Shown in pieces: positions 41,556-51,377 of a DNA stretch of 64,000 nucleotides. Numbering within the stretch: the first letter of the stretch is position 1; every line of letters begins with the position of its first letter. The notes below the pieces were generated by a model. It was not told where the DNA came from. It searched no databases and saw nothing but the letters and a program-made list of their open reading frames with translations. Position numbers and translations under genes: made by a program. Source of the stretch: Bacteroidia bacterium (GTDB lineage Bacteria > Bacteroidota > Bacteroidia > Chitinophagales > Chitinophagaceae); NCBI GenBank assembly GCA_030426665.1, contig JAUHYD010000012.1:62001-126000 (forward strand), written 5' to 3'.

Positions 41556-43313
41556 ATGGAAGCCCTCGACAATTTGGAACTGTTATTTCGGGATGCTCAG
41601 CGGGGCAATGAGCATGCTGTAGACGTGTTTTTTCATGAGGTGCTCGAGCGTATTTCACTTGCTCAGGGTGTTGATGTATCTACCCTTGTAGACTTTACAA
41701 CTTGGTTTCGAAATAATCCCGATATAAGTAAAAAAGGGCTTGCCTTTTCCCTGTTTACTGCTGGTTTTGTTGCTTCTTTTTACTCAAAACATGGAATTTC
41801 TATAGATCAGTGTAGTGACGCTAATGATATTTTTGCGGAAATAGAATATACCGACGGCGTTGCCATGTGTGCCATTGTAATTGGAACCAACTATCGGGGA
41901 ATGGGTAATTTGGAATTGGCGATTCAGCATCTGACGGAAGCTTATAGTCAATTATATAAGTCAGGTAAAATTATTCATTTTGTGATTGCCAGCGGTTTAC
42001 AGCTGGCAGACTTGCACGTTGAAACGGGGAACTATCAAGACGCTCTTGCTGTATGCCAGGAGGTATGGCCACTTACAATGCTAGCCGGCAACAAGAGGAA
42101 AATATTTGATGCTCGGCTTTTGAATACCATGGGAGGTGTGTATTCCAAATTAGGAAACAATGTGTTGGCATTGCAACACTTCCGGAAAGCATTAGAACAA
42201 AGTCGTGAGCTCAATCAATTGCCGGTTACTGCCAGAATCTTGACCGATATGGGCTGGTATTATTTGTCTGTTGGTGAGCATGCAGAGGCGATTGCATTCA
42301 ATGAGCAGGCTATGGACATCAGACAGGGGTTGCAGTTGCTGAACCCTATGATTACAAACCTAATTAATGTTACAACTATATATGAAGGGCAGAAGTGTCC
42401 CGATGAAGCTATTAAGAAGTTACATGAAGGACTGAAGTATGCGGAGGATCTGAAGGTTAAGATGAAGTTGCTACAGATATTGAAGAAGCTTTCTGCGCTT
42501 TATGAACATAAAGGTGATGTAGTAACGAGTCTTGCATACTATAAGCGATATAATGCCCTGCTTGAAGAGCAAAATAATGAACTGCATGAGCAAAAAATTA
42601 AAAACATAAAGCTCTTTGTAGAGGCCGAGCAGGCCATGAAGCAGAACGAAATTATAAAGGCACAAAAGGAAGAGATAGAAAGGGAAAAATTGAGAAGTGA
42701 CACATTACTGCTCAATATATTACCTGCAGAGGTAGCAGAAGAATTGAAGAATAGCGACTCTGCGGAAGCACGGTATTTTAATAATGTAACGGTACTTTTT
42801 ACAGATTTCATCGACTTTACTGCAGCTGTGAGCCGGTTTACACCAAGGCAGCTGGTAAGTGAATTGCATGAGTGTTTCAAGGCATTCGATGAAATTACCA
42901 GCAAGTACGAAATTGAAAAGATAAAAACTGTAGGTGATGCTTATATGGCAGTATGCGGATTGCCGGTAGAAAACAAAACCCATGCCGAAAATGTCGTGCG
43001 TGCGGCAATCGAAATCAGAGACTTTATGAAGGACAGAATTGACCATCTGGGCGAACGAACATTTGATGTTCGCATCGGAATTAATAGCGGAAGCGTAGTA
43101 GCAGGTATCGTCGGAGTTAAGAAGTTTGCTTATGATATTTGGGGTGATACGGTGAATACCGCAGCCCGAATGGAACAAAATAGTGATGCCGGAAAAATAA
43201 ACATATCAGAAACTACTTACAATCTGATTAAGGACTCATTTCCTTGTGACTGCCGAGGCGAGATTGATGTTAAAGGAAAAGGTCTGTTGAAGATGTATTA
43301 TTTGTCGGTGTAA
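41556..43313 (+). CDS. Cytoplasmic TPR-repeat class III adenylate cyclase (paralog 4)
   Basis: A 585-residue member of the cyclase family starting MEALDNLELLFRDAQRG; the frame extends 17 codons upstream, but the residues are atypical. Unlike the other four paralogs, it has no signal peptide and no membrane helix. It starts with an unrelated acidic helical domain, then about six TPRs (about 105-345) and a coiled coil (about 345-395) with NELHEQKIKNIKLFVEAEQA. The linker LLLNILPAEVAEELK and the cyclase domain follow. Asp417 in FTDFIDFT, the Lys of EKIKTVGDAYMA, Asp of YDIWGD and Asn/Arg of VNTAARM are present, so cAMP production is inferred, probably in response to a cytoplasmic partner. Confidence 0.9.
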   Translation: MEALDNLELLFRDAQRGNEHAVDVFFHEVLERISLAQGVDVSTLVDFTTWFRNNPDISKKGLAFSLFTAGFVASFYSKHGISIDQCSDANDIFAEIEYTDGVAMCAIVIGTNYRGMGNLELAIQHLTEAYSQLYKSGKIIHFVIASGLQLADLHVETGNYQDALAVCQEVWPLTMLAGNKRKIFDARLLNTMGGVYSKLGNNVLALQHFRKALEQSRELNQLPVTARILTDMGWYYLSVGEHAEAIAFNEQAMDIRQGLQLLNPMITNLINVTTIYEGQKCPDEAIKKLHEGLKYAEDLKVKMKLLQILKKLSALYEHKGDVVTSLAYYKRYNALLEEQNNELHEQKIKNIKLFVEAEQAMKQNEIIKAQKEEIEREKLRSDTLLLNILPAEVAEELKNSDSAEARYFNNVTVLFTDFIDFTAAVSRFTPRQLVSELHECFKAFDEITSKYEIEKIKTVGDAYMAVCGLPVENKTHAENVVRAAIEIRDFMKDRIDHLGERTFDVRIGINSGSVVAGIVGVKKFAYDIWGDTVNTAARMEQNSDAGKINISETTYNLIKDSFPCDCRGEIDVKGKGLLKMYYLSV

Positions 43314-43565
43314 ACAATGTGTTTGTCGGCAGGGGGTAGGGGTGTCGCGTTTTTGCATGATAACTTCTGTCCGTCGATAATGAGTTAAAAGTACCTTATT
43401 AGATTTTTGTTGCCTATTGGTAGACTGCAGACTGAAAGTTACTCAGTCGATGCTTCTCGACTGTTTATTTCTGTTTTGTTTGTTTTTTCTCTAATTTGTG
43501 AAAAGAAGTTACTTCCCTCCTTCACCATGTTTCTATTCTAAAGCTGTTTAAAATCTGTAGGTTAT

Positions 43566-44186
43566 ATGCGCAGCATTTTATTGGTTGCCGTCCTCGTTCT
43601 TTGTGTCCAGAATAGTTACTGTCAGGAGCAGAAAATATTAGATGCAGCAAAGGGTAGGTTGTCGCATTTTCTGTCTTTGATACCACCGGGCCATGAAGAT
43701 GATTTTGGGTTTTCCCCTAAAGAGAAATTACGAAATTGCGGGTTAGCCAGACCTTACAGGATTATGACATTCAGTAAAGATTTCTCGAATCTCCACGTCG
43801 TTCATGATAGTAGTTATTTAGTAGAATTTGACCAGTGGTTAGTGCCTATAATGTACCGAAAAGATTATCGGGTTCTGCTGACAATCCTGAAACCGAATAA
43901 CACGTTTCTCGCAACAGATATGGGAGGTGCTACAATTGCTGAAGAGTTGCAGAAAAAGAGCAAGGGTATGCGTAAGCGGGAGAAGCGTTATCTACTAAGA
44001 ATATTTGCCTTATCGGCGGACTTTGTAGTGAGGAATGCAGACAGTTCGTTTTTCGATGCAGAGTATATTCCATTGGCATCTGCCAGACTTGCGATGCCGG
44101 GTTTGAATAAACCTGTTAAGGTGCATTACACTTTGCGGGAAGTTCAAAAGTATACAAGAGAGGCGTTATTGAAAATCAACCACTAA
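43566..44186 (+). CDS. Secreted protein of unknown function, paired with a cysteine protease
   Basis: A 206-residue protein with a signal peptide (1-19, ending SYCQ). The mature part mixes helices and strands (KILDAAKGRLSHFLSLIPPGHED, DQWLVPIMYRKDYRVLLTI) and ends with a basic tail; I do not recognise a domain. Two bases separate its stop from the ATG of the papain-like protease gene, so the two are almost certainly co-transcribed and probably work together, for example as substrate, inhibitor or chaperone (inference). Confidence 0.75.
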   Translation: MRSILLVAVLVLCVQNSYCQEQKILDAAKGRLSHFLSLIPPGHEDDFGFSPKEKLRNCGLARPYRIMTFSKDFSNLHVVHDSSYLVEFDQWLVPIMYRKDYRVLLTILKPNNTFLATDMGGATIAEELQKKSKGMRKREKRYLLRIFALSADFVVRNADSSFFDAEYIPLASARLAMPGLNKPVKVHYTLREVQKYTREALLKINH

Positions 44187-44188
44187 GC

Positions 44189-45001
44189 ATGATTAAAAGA
44201 GTTCTACTACTGTTGGTTTTTGGGGTTGGTTCCATGGTTGCGAAAGCGCAGGTGCTGGATGTTCCATTATGTAAACAAGAACAGACTCTGTGGTGCTGGG
44301 CTGCCAGTGCTCAATGCGTATTAGGCTATGTCGGCTTGCCGTCGGAGCAGTGTGCGATTGTAGAGTATGTACGTAGTGTGTCTCCTGAATTATTTGGTCA
44401 CAGCGCTTGCTGCTCCTATTTGCCGCCGGACTCTTGCAATAAAACGAATTCTCTTTACAAGGACACGGTAAACAGCGTGTTGGCGATTCTCGATCATTTT
44501 AATCATCTGCAGTGCAGAGGTAACAGTGTCCCGTTGCCTCTCAGCTATGTGGCTACTGAATTGGTAAACGGCAGGCCGTTTTTGCTCAGGTGGAAAGATT
44601 GGAACAACGATTCGCATATAGCAGTAGTGTACGGTATGAGTGCTGCAGTCGTAGATGGTGTTCGCGATACATCACTGTATATCATGGATCCCTTCGACGG
44701 CTCCGCGCATGTGTCTTCATATAAGTATGTCGTAAACTCAGTGTATCGTGTTTGGGATTATTCGTTACGGGTAAATAGTGTTTTTATAGAAGGGGATGAT
44801 GAGTTGGTCGTTGGCGCAAATGCTGTGTACACGATTGAGAACTCTAAGGGTGGCGGGTATTGGTCAACTGGTAACGAACAGGTAGCCAACATTTCAAATG
44901 AGGGGGTAGTAAAGGCCCTGTCCGTCGGTACCGCAAATATTACCTTTCATAAAGGAGAGGGTGGTATGGCTACTAAGCAGCTTACAGTGAGTAAGCGCTG
45001 A
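44189..45001 (+). CDS. Secreted papain-like cysteine protease with C-terminal Ig-like (Big_2) domain
   Basis: A 270-residue protein with a signal peptide (1-20, ending AKA). The N-terminal half is a papain-like (C39/C70-type) peptidase: VPLCKQEQTLWCWAASAQCVL carries the catalytic Cys in the WCWAAS motif, and DSHIAVVYGM holds the catalytic His, with YIMDPFDG supplying the usual following Asp. The last 70 residues (EGDDELVVGANAVYTIENSKGGGYW onward to LTVSKR) form a bacterial Ig-like domain of the kind found in the giant protein downstream. Several extra Cys (CC at 73-74) suggest disulfides. Activity against peptides is likely; the target is unknown. Confidence 0.85.
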   Translation: MIKRVLLLLVFGVGSMVAKAQVLDVPLCKQEQTLWCWAASAQCVLGYVGLPSEQCAIVEYVRSVSPELFGHSACCSYLPPDSCNKTNSLYKDTVNSVLAILDHFNHLQCRGNSVPLPLSYVATELVNGRPFLLRWKDWNNDSHIAVVYGMSAAVVDGVRDTSLYIMDPFDGSAHVSSYKYVVNSVYRVWDYSLRVNSVFIEGDDELVVGANAVYTIENSKGGGYWSTGNEQVANISNEGVVKALSVGTANITFHKGEGGMATKQLTVSKR

Positions 45002-45045
45002 TATTAAAATTGTATTCTGTTTTCGCAAACTATATGGTAAAAAAA

Positions 45046-45100
45046 GGAGCAATGGTAATCGACAACTATCAAAAAGATATTGCGAATTTTCCATTGCTCC
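45046..45100. terminator. Long-loop inverted repeat between convergent genes
   Basis: GGAGCAATGG and CCATTGCTCC are separated by 35 bases, with an A-run before the first arm, between the convergent protease and 45135 genes. It may terminate both, but the large loop makes that uncertain. Confidence 0.4.
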
Positions 45101-45134
45101 GTGACTGAATAAGTGTGCTGATTTTAATCAGTGA

Positions 45135-45707
45135 TTACTGCAAACTCAACTTAACGGTAACGTACACCACAACAACATTAAGCGTGACGCCGCCTCCCAT
45201 CGTTGCTGAATTCAGTATGGGCCATGGTCCCGAATTTGGCGGAATTGAAACCCTTGAATATTGGCTGTCGTCAGGCAGGAGCGTTGACACAATCAGTGGT
45301 TCAATAAGATCTACTGTCTTTATGTTATCAGGGTCGGGAATAAGTTCAGACCCGCCTACTAAAGTGTTGTATAAATCAGAATTGTATGCATTCAGGGGCA
45401 TCAGGTCACTTACGGACATTTGGATAGCCATTACGGTATCCATATTGTTCAGGTTTTTGGCATACGGAAATGCAGTAGCATAACTTTGATTCAACGTTAA
45501 TGTTGCCGGTATCCATGGGTTGGGGTTGTTGTCATTGAAAGGCTGTGCGGCAATCGTGCAGATGCCATTTCCAGTACAGTCTGCACTCGGGTTGCCAAAT
45601 CGGATACTGGCAGAAGTTGATCCGCTTCCACCTCCGCTATCATCGCCTCCGCCATCGGTTGGTAATTCTAGTTCGTCCTCCCATGTGTCTTGTCCATCTT
45701 GTCCCAT
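45135..45707 (-). CDS. Acidic protein of unknown function
   Basis: About 190 residues from the ATG complementary to 45705-45707 (MGQDGQDTWEDELELPTDGG). A start 15 codons upstream is possible but adds an unlikely leader. No signal peptide is seen. An acidic Gly-rich N-terminal linker (GGGDDSGGGSGS) leads into a region with FGNPSADCTGNGICTI and then a strand-rich C-terminus rich in Pro, Asn and Val. I recognise no family. It lies convergent to the protease gene and divergent from cyclase 5. Confidence 0.6.
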   Translation of the reverse strand: MGQDGQDTWEDELELPTDGGGDDSGGGSGSTSASIRFGNPSADCTGNGICTIAAQPFNDNNPNPWIPATLTLNQSYATAFPYAKNLNNMDTVMAIQMSVSDLMPLNAYNSDLYNTLVGGSELIPDPDNIKTVDLIEPLIVSTLLPDDSQYSRVSIPPNSGPWPILNSATMGGGVTLNVVVVYVTVKLSLQ

Positions 45708-45862
45708 TATTTTTAAATTTTTATTGTTAGAAAATACATATTTTACGCCCAACAGGCATGACTAAATGCTGTGTTGACTATGCAACAAGTTAGATGATTA
45801 CTAAGATTTATTTAAATTTTATTTTAAAGTTTTGTTTGTGAAATATATAATTAATTGAATTG

Positions 45863-47983
45863 ATGATATTTAGGGTTGTTTCTTTTTGTTTGTTGCTATT
45901 TATGTCGATTGGTGGAGGTGTATTACATGCGCAGAAGCCGTCGAACGAAGTGGATTCACTGAAGAAGTGCTTACTGAGCATTAGTGACACCAAAGACCAA
46001 GTTGATGTTTTGGTGAGGCTTAGCAAAAAGATAAAATGTACAAATGCCGAAGAGAAACTAAGATATGCACTGCTGGCTAAAGAACTGGCAAAAAAGAAGG
46101 GTAGTCAGGAACAAGTATTTTTAACCCTATCAAACTTAGGCGAAACCTATAGATTCTGTAATCAAGAATATGATAAAGCGATAACTGTTTTTAATGAATA
46201 TATTAAGGTTTCCAAGGAATTAAAAGACACAACAAATGAGTCGCTTGCGTTTTATGGATTGGGGAGGTGTTATGAACTTCAAAACAATTATGCCCTTGCT
46301 ATTAAATATTGGAAAATTTCGATTGACCTTCATCCGGATATTGAACAGGAAGCCACTATCTGGGGTAACATGGGCAGTATGTACGCAAAGCTTGCCGACA
46401 ACACGAAAGCGCTGCAAAGTTATACTACCTCACTATCTCTGGTAGAGCGCAATATGAGAACCAAAAATGTACCGGAAATCAGGGATAGCTTTCAAGTGTC
46501 GGGCTTGCTACTTACAATTTCGGATATATATATATCCATGAACGAATACGAAAAGGCGCTCGAAAATGCCGATAATGCACTTGTGTTCGGCAGCGGAAAT
46601 AGCTATTTAAAGACCTTAGCCTACATGAGTATGGGTAAATCTTATGAGTTTCTGCTCAATTATGGAAAAGCCAAGAGATACTATGAGCAGGCACTGGAAT
46701 TGTCACAAACAACAAATGGTATCAATGAGGTTACTATTCTCCGGTATCTCGCTGAAATATATCTACTGGAACACAACAACGACCTTGCGATGCAATATGC
46801 AGAAAGGTCACTGGCAATTGCCGAGCGAATGAACAATGAATATGAGTTGCCCATCACCTATGTTACGCTGGCTAAAATACACACAACATTACGTGCCTAC
46901 GACAAAGCTGTTTTGTTCCTTAAAAAGGCCATCGACATTGCCCAAAAAACACATGCCCTTGACAACGAAGAAGAAGCCTGGGAACAACTGCATACTACTT
47001 ACGAGGCTATGAAGAAACCTGCTGAGGCGTTGGCAGCATACAAACAATTTATCTCGTTGCGCGACTCTCTGTTCAACATTGACAATGCCAGGGAACTGAC
47101 GAGGATTGACCTGGAATCAAGATATAGTCAGTTAATGATTATCGACAGTATAGATAATCTGAAAAAAACGACGGAGTTGAACCTAATGGTTCAGAAACAA
47201 CGAATACTTTCGATAAGTGGGTATATAGGCATTGGTTTGGTATTACTTCTTTCATTTTTTATCTACAGGAATTACAGCCAACAAAAGAAAGCCAACTTTG
47301 TCATCACTACAGCTAATGAGGATTTGCAGGAAGCCAATAAAGTTATCAGCGAAGAGAAAGAAATTTCAGAGCAATTGCTGCTGAATATTTTGCCGGAGGA
47401 AGTAGCGACAGAGCTAAAAAGAGATGGGAATGTCCGCGCAAAACAATTTGATGAGGTGAGCGTTTTGTTCACAGATTTTATAGACTTTACAAAGGCAGGC
47501 GAATTGTTTTCGCCTCAAGAGTTGGTCGCCGAATTGCACAGTTGTTTTAAGGCGTTTGATGTGATAACGAGTAAGTATCAGATAGAAAAGATAAAAACGG
47601 TTGGAGATGCCTATATGGCTGTATCCGGGCTACCTCAGGCTAATCCGAATCATGCTGTTGAAATGGTGTCAGCCGCATTAGACATGCAAGCGTTTATGGC
47701 GGCAAGAAGGAAGGCAATGGGAGAGAAAACTTTTGAGGTGCGTATTGGGATCAATTCCGGCAGCGTGGTTGCGGGTATCGTAGGTGTCAAGAAGTTCGCA
47801 TACGATATTTGGGGCGATACCGTGAATATTGCAGCAAGGATGGAGCAAAATAGTGAAGCGGGAAAGATAAATATATCCGAAGCGACCTACGAACTTGTGA
47901 AGGATAGCTTTTCGTGCGAGTACCGGGGAGAGATTGATGCCAAAGGGAAGGGAATGCTGAATATGTATTATGTGTCTGCATAG
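45863..47983 (+). CDS. TPR-repeat transmembrane class III adenylate cyclase (paralog 5)
   Basis: A 706-residue membrane cyclase. The ATG at 45863 is preferred over the TTG one codon earlier. Signal peptide 1-24 (ending LHAQ), about eight TPRs (about 50-400), a helical region, a membrane helix (about 448-468, ISGYIGIGLVLLLSFFIY), a coiled coil (about 475-505) and the conserved NILPEEVATELK linker lead into the cyclase domain. Asp538 in FTDFIDFT, the Lys of EKIKTVGDAYMA, Asp of YDIWGD and Asn/Arg of VNIAARM are kept. It resembles paralog 4 in the FTDFIDFT variant and paralogs 1-3 in topology. Confidence 0.92.
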   Translation: MIFRVVSFCLLLFMSIGGGVLHAQKPSNEVDSLKKCLLSISDTKDQVDVLVRLSKKIKCTNAEEKLRYALLAKELAKKKGSQEQVFLTLSNLGETYRFCNQEYDKAITVFNEYIKVSKELKDTTNESLAFYGLGRCYELQNNYALAIKYWKISIDLHPDIEQEATIWGNMGSMYAKLADNTKALQSYTTSLSLVERNMRTKNVPEIRDSFQVSGLLLTISDIYISMNEYEKALENADNALVFGSGNSYLKTLAYMSMGKSYEFLLNYGKAKRYYEQALELSQTTNGINEVTILRYLAEIYLLEHNNDLAMQYAERSLAIAERMNNEYELPITYVTLAKIHTTLRAYDKAVLFLKKAIDIAQKTHALDNEEEAWEQLHTTYEAMKKPAEALAAYKQFISLRDSLFNIDNARELTRIDLESRYSQLMIIDSIDNLKKTTELNLMVQKQRILSISGYIGIGLVLLLSFFIYRNYSQQKKANFVITTANEDLQEANKVISEEKEISEQLLLNILPEEVATELKRDGNVRAKQFDEVSVLFTDFIDFTKAGELFSPQELVAELHSCFKAFDVITSKYQIEKIKTVGDAYMAVSGLPQANPNHAVEMVSAALDMQAFMAARRKAMGEKTFEVRIGINSGSVVAGIVGVKKFAYDIWGDTVNIAARMEQNSEAGKINISEATYELVKDSFSCEYRGEIDAKGKGMLNMYYVSA

Positions 47984-48079
47984 CTAATGTGTTTTTATTT
48001 AAAAAAAATGCAGCAGACTGAAGTGTAATTGAAGATTTTTGTGATAATCAACCGTTGCTGGTATTGCTTTTTCTTAACA

Positions 48080-48751
48080 TCAAAAGCAAAAGCTGATGAC
48101 TACATTCAATGGCAGGTTCATCGTAAGGCCGTCGAACTCTTTTGCACTGATTGAATAGATGTTTGGGTGGCGCGAGTGAATGTGATCCAGCGAGTTAATT
48201 CGACCCTCATGTGTCAGGCGCTTGTGTTTTATTCCGACTCCGCCAAATATCTCCAGCATTAAGCGATGGTATTGTACTTGCATGCCCACCTTAAAGTTTA
48301 GTGAGAGGTTTTCATTTCTTACAAATATACTATCGAGGTAGGAACCGCGCCAAGACGTGGGGGAGTCATTGGGAAAAAACTCATAGATGGAATTAAATGA
48401 AGACCTATTGTAAATTGCTTCGGCAGATGCATATGCTCCTAATTTTTCCTCTTGGTAGACAAAGCGTTTGGCTTCTACGCCAACACGCACGCCTTCATAG
48501 TTTTCGTAAGGTGTAGTGCGCGCAAAGTCGTGTAAATAAGCATAGAGTATTTTACCAGAGTACTTGTTGCCAAAATAACGCTCATACCCTAATTCCGCAC
48601 CAGGGTTTATCAGACCAATCAACCGCAGCGGAGTAATAGAGATATGGTTTTTATATGTCACGGTATCCTGGGCGTTACCTTGGATTTGCCACGACAGAAA
48701 CAGTAGCAGCAAAAGGAAGTGGCAACCACAACGGGCTTTAAGGATTTTCAT
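48080..48751 (-). CDS. Secreted protein, probable outer-membrane-type, function unknown
   Basis: About 223 residues starting MKILKARCGCHFLLLLLFLS, with a signal peptide ending GNAQ; the frame extends 14 codons upstream. The mature part has alternating aromatic and polar strands (YSGKILYAYLHDF, LSLNFKVGMQVQYHRLMLEIFGGVG, MNLPLNVVISFCF at the end) as in small outer-membrane beta-barrels, with a final Phe-rich strand. No family is recognised with confidence. It is convergent with cyclase 5; about 96 bases separate the stops. Confidence 0.65.
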   Translation of the reverse strand: MKILKARCGCHFLLLLLFLSWQIQGNAQDTVTYKNHISITPLRLIGLINPGAELGYERYFGNKYSGKILYAYLHDFARTTPYENYEGVRVGVEAKRFVYQEEKLGAYASAEAIYNRSSFNSIYEFFPNDSPTSWRGSYLDSIFVRNENLSLNFKVGMQVQYHRLMLEIFGGVGIKHKRLTHEGRINSLDHIHSRHPNIYSISAKEFDGLTMNLPLNVVISFCF

Positions 48752-48937
48752 AAAGTGGTATGTGTTTTTGAGGGTGTCACAATTGGTATGCAAAAGGTAT
48801 GAGGTTTAGAGTTTCTTTAATCGAACAAAATAGCAATAATGTGGAAATTAATTCTGGCACACCGAACTCTGAAAAATAAATTAATGCTGCATTTCTTTTC
48901 TCTTAAAAAAAATCGGAAGTGGGGGTTATGTCTTTAC

Positions 48938-48973
48938 AAAAAATGCCCGTCTCCGGATAGAAACAGGCATTTT
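48938..48973 (-). terminator. Terminator-like hairpin after the 48993 gene
   Basis: AAAATGCC and GGCATTTT flank a loop of about 18 bases, 20 bases past the stop on the minus strand, with T-runs on both sides. Confidence 0.5.
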
Positions 48974-48992
48974 ACGACAGTAGCGATGGGTC

Positions 48993-51377
48993 TTATTGTT
49001 TAACGAACTTTTTGACAATACTTCCGTTCTCCCCTTTGATGATAGCGTAATAAAGGCCTGATGGTAGTGTCTTAATATCGATATTAGTTTTATTGTCGTC
49101 AAGTGATTGTTGCAAAAGTACCTGTCCTATACTGTTCGAAATGCTTATTGAACCATTTGTGCTGGCTTCTGTTTTTATCGTTAATAAGTCTGTCGCAGGG
49201 TTAGGGAACAGCTCTGCTTCAAGGGCTTTTGCATTTAGGTTGTTGATAATAGTAGGTGTTCCAATTAAGTCGGTGGCAGTATTTGTCATTACTACTTCAT
49301 TGTCGTCAAAGTAAATGCCAACTCTATTGGGAATAAATGTTCCGGGAGGCACGTCTTCTCGAGTTCTGATATTGAAAATAACCATGCCCTGACACAGGTT
49401 GTGATGTGAGCTGTCCGGAAGCATGATGTTTGGGAAATCAAATTTTACAATGTTTTGTCCGTCCACCTTACGAATTGCAATATTCATGGTTGCCGTCGCC
49501 ATTTCTGTCTTCAAGGTACTTATATCTAGAAACTCAGACAGCGTGTCCATGATGTGGATGTTGTGAGCCGTATCGTTGCCGTCATTTTCAAACATTACAG
49601 TGTATTGCAATGTTGTTCCGGATGTAATAATACCGGAGGGTATCACGGAGATTTCGTTGGGGTCGTACGAAGACTTTACGGTGTCTACACGCACAGTATT
49701 GTTGTTGGTTGTGTCGACATCTTCAGATGTAGGGTTGACGCTGATACTTGTATGTACTGTATCCCCGGGAAGAAGCCACGTTCCAAGGCTGTATAGTGTT
49801 ATAGATATCAGGTCCGGTGCAGGTCTCATTGACGAAACAGTGTCAAAGTTCCACGTAATGGTGTTTCCCGAAATCGATGCAGGAGTTGGCTCTGCCGACC
49901 GGAATGTGTATTTCGGGCTAAAGTTTACTTTCACCGTAGGGTTAACGACTGTGCCAAATGAGTTTGAGATTTGCACCAGAGTATTCGCCATGTGCCTGCC
50001 ACAACGCATTGATGAACTTTGAGTGAGGTCGTAGTCAAAACTAACCGTACTATTCATTCCAAAATATTTGGTGGTGTATGTGTTCACAGTGTCCCTAATG
50101 GTCTCGTAGATTACGCCACTCGAAGGGCAGGCTTGCGTTACCCCGGCGAGAGTTGATAATACTCTAAAAGCATATACAGTTCCGGTAGGGCCGAGCGCAC
50201 GGTAGTACAGTCCTCCCGTTGTTGATATGGTGTCTATGTGCTGTCCGTTTGAATCAATTTGAATTGTGACTGGAATATATGAAAAGTGCTCATCTCCGTC
50301 TAACGTGCAGTTGTGATTATTGTCTACATACATTTTTATTGGTATCGTTTTGCAATGCATGTATTCGTAGTCAAATGCGATCGAATCAACTAATGTGCTC
50401 CCTCTGAACAATTTTTGTTTAACCCGGTATGTTCCCGGGAAGTCGTAGTTGTGATATATGTGTGCAGTTACTGCTCCACCAAAAAGGGTGCTGTTATAGG
50501 TGCCGTCGCCGAAAGCAGTTGTTGCGTTATATGTTGCAGACGTACCACATGCAGCTATATAGAAGTCTACGTCTGAACAGGTAGTGTCTGCGTCATTATT
50601 TACTATGTGGTCGCTAATGCCGTTAGAAACAACACTTCCGCCACTTATCGTGCATCCTAAATACGTATATGTGAAAGTGGTCGCTCCTATGGACAGTGGA
50701 ATAATTACACCTGTAGTCGGATTAATTGTTGCAATTCCCGGAGCAGAACTGCTCCACGTTCCTCCGGTTGGGGCGCAGCTTGCCGTGCTTAGTCCTCCTC
50801 CCAGACATAATGTCGGTGGGAAAGAAGCAACTCTGATAGGACGTACATAAACCGTGTCTTTCGAATAGCATCCGGTAGGAAGTGTGTATTTTATTATGTC
50901 TGTGTCATCTATCCCGCCGGTCCCGTATACGTCATACAAAATACCTGTTGATGAGATAGTATCAAACCCGGTTGACACACATGACCAGACACCACCGGAG
51001 GTGGCACAGGTCAGCGTCACTGAATGTACACCAGTTCCATTACAAATAGCCGGTGGTCCTATGATAGGAGCAGGAAGCGGGTTCACTGTTACTAATTTGT
51101 TTACTGCTTCGGCGCCCACCGTATAGGTAACTGTAACAACACTTGAGGTACTTACGGAGCCGCCGACCAGGACTGCCGAGCTGCTAGTGCTTCCCGAGCT
51201 GCCGGTAATGGTGGCAATAGTAGTAGACGAAACAGTCCAGGTGCCCCCGGGTGTTGCGTTGGTTAGAATCAGCGCAGAGGCGCTGCAGACATTACTTGGA
51301 CCCGAAATAGGAGTTAATGCTGCAAATGCGTTGAACGATAAAACTACAGCAGATATTACTAGTAGCAGATTTTTCAT
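48993..51377 (-). CDS. Large secreted adhesin-like protein with Ig-like repeats and T9SS sorting domain
   Basis: A 794-residue protein with a signal peptide (1-19, ending FNAFA). Three Ig-like repeats lie near the N-terminus (about 20-265), each with CxxG near the start and GGTWS-type cores, the same kind as in the giant protein. The middle (about 270-560) has unrecognised beta-rich sequence. A domain with SSYDPNEISVIPSGIITSGTTLQYTVMFENDGNDTAHNI (about 570-700) is the common repeat found before the sorting signal in Bacteroidota cargo. The last 75 residues (LFPNPATDLLTIKTEA to IVKKFVKQ) are a T9SS type A domain. It is predicted to be exported to the surface; the ligand is unknown. Confidence 0.88.
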   Translation of the reverse strand: MKNLLLVISAVVLSFNAFAALTPISGPSNVCSASALILTNATPGGTWTVSSTTIATITGSSGSTSSSAVLVGGSVSTSSVVTVTYTVGAEAVNKLVTVNPLPAPIIGPPAICNGTGVHSVTLTCATSGGVWSCVSTGFDTISSTGILYDVYGTGGIDDTDIIKYTLPTGCYSKDTVYVRPIRVASFPPTLCLGGGLSTASCAPTGGTWSSSAPGIATINPTTGVIIPLSIGATTFTYTYLGCTISGGSVVSNGISDHIVNNDADTTCSDVDFYIAACGTSATYNATTAFGDGTYNSTLFGGAVTAHIYHNYDFPGTYRVKQKLFRGSTLVDSIAFDYEYMHCKTIPIKMYVDNNHNCTLDGDEHFSYIPVTIQIDSNGQHIDTISTTGGLYYRALGPTGTVYAFRVLSTLAGVTQACPSSGVIYETIRDTVNTYTTKYFGMNSTVSFDYDLTQSSSMRCGRHMANTLVQISNSFGTVVNPTVKVNFSPKYTFRSAEPTPASISGNTITWNFDTVSSMRPAPDLISITLYSLGTWLLPGDTVHTSISVNPTSEDVDTTNNNTVRVDTVKSSYDPNEISVIPSGIITSGTTLQYTVMFENDGNDTAHNIHIMDTLSEFLDISTLKTEMATATMNIAIRKVDGQNIVKFDFPNIMLPDSSHHNLCQGMVIFNIRTREDVPPGTFIPNRVGIYFDDNEVVMTNTATDLIGTPTIINNLNAKALEAELFPNPATDLLTIKTEASTNGSISISNSIGQVLLQQSLDDNKTNIDIKTLPSGLYYAIIKGENGSIVKKFVKQ

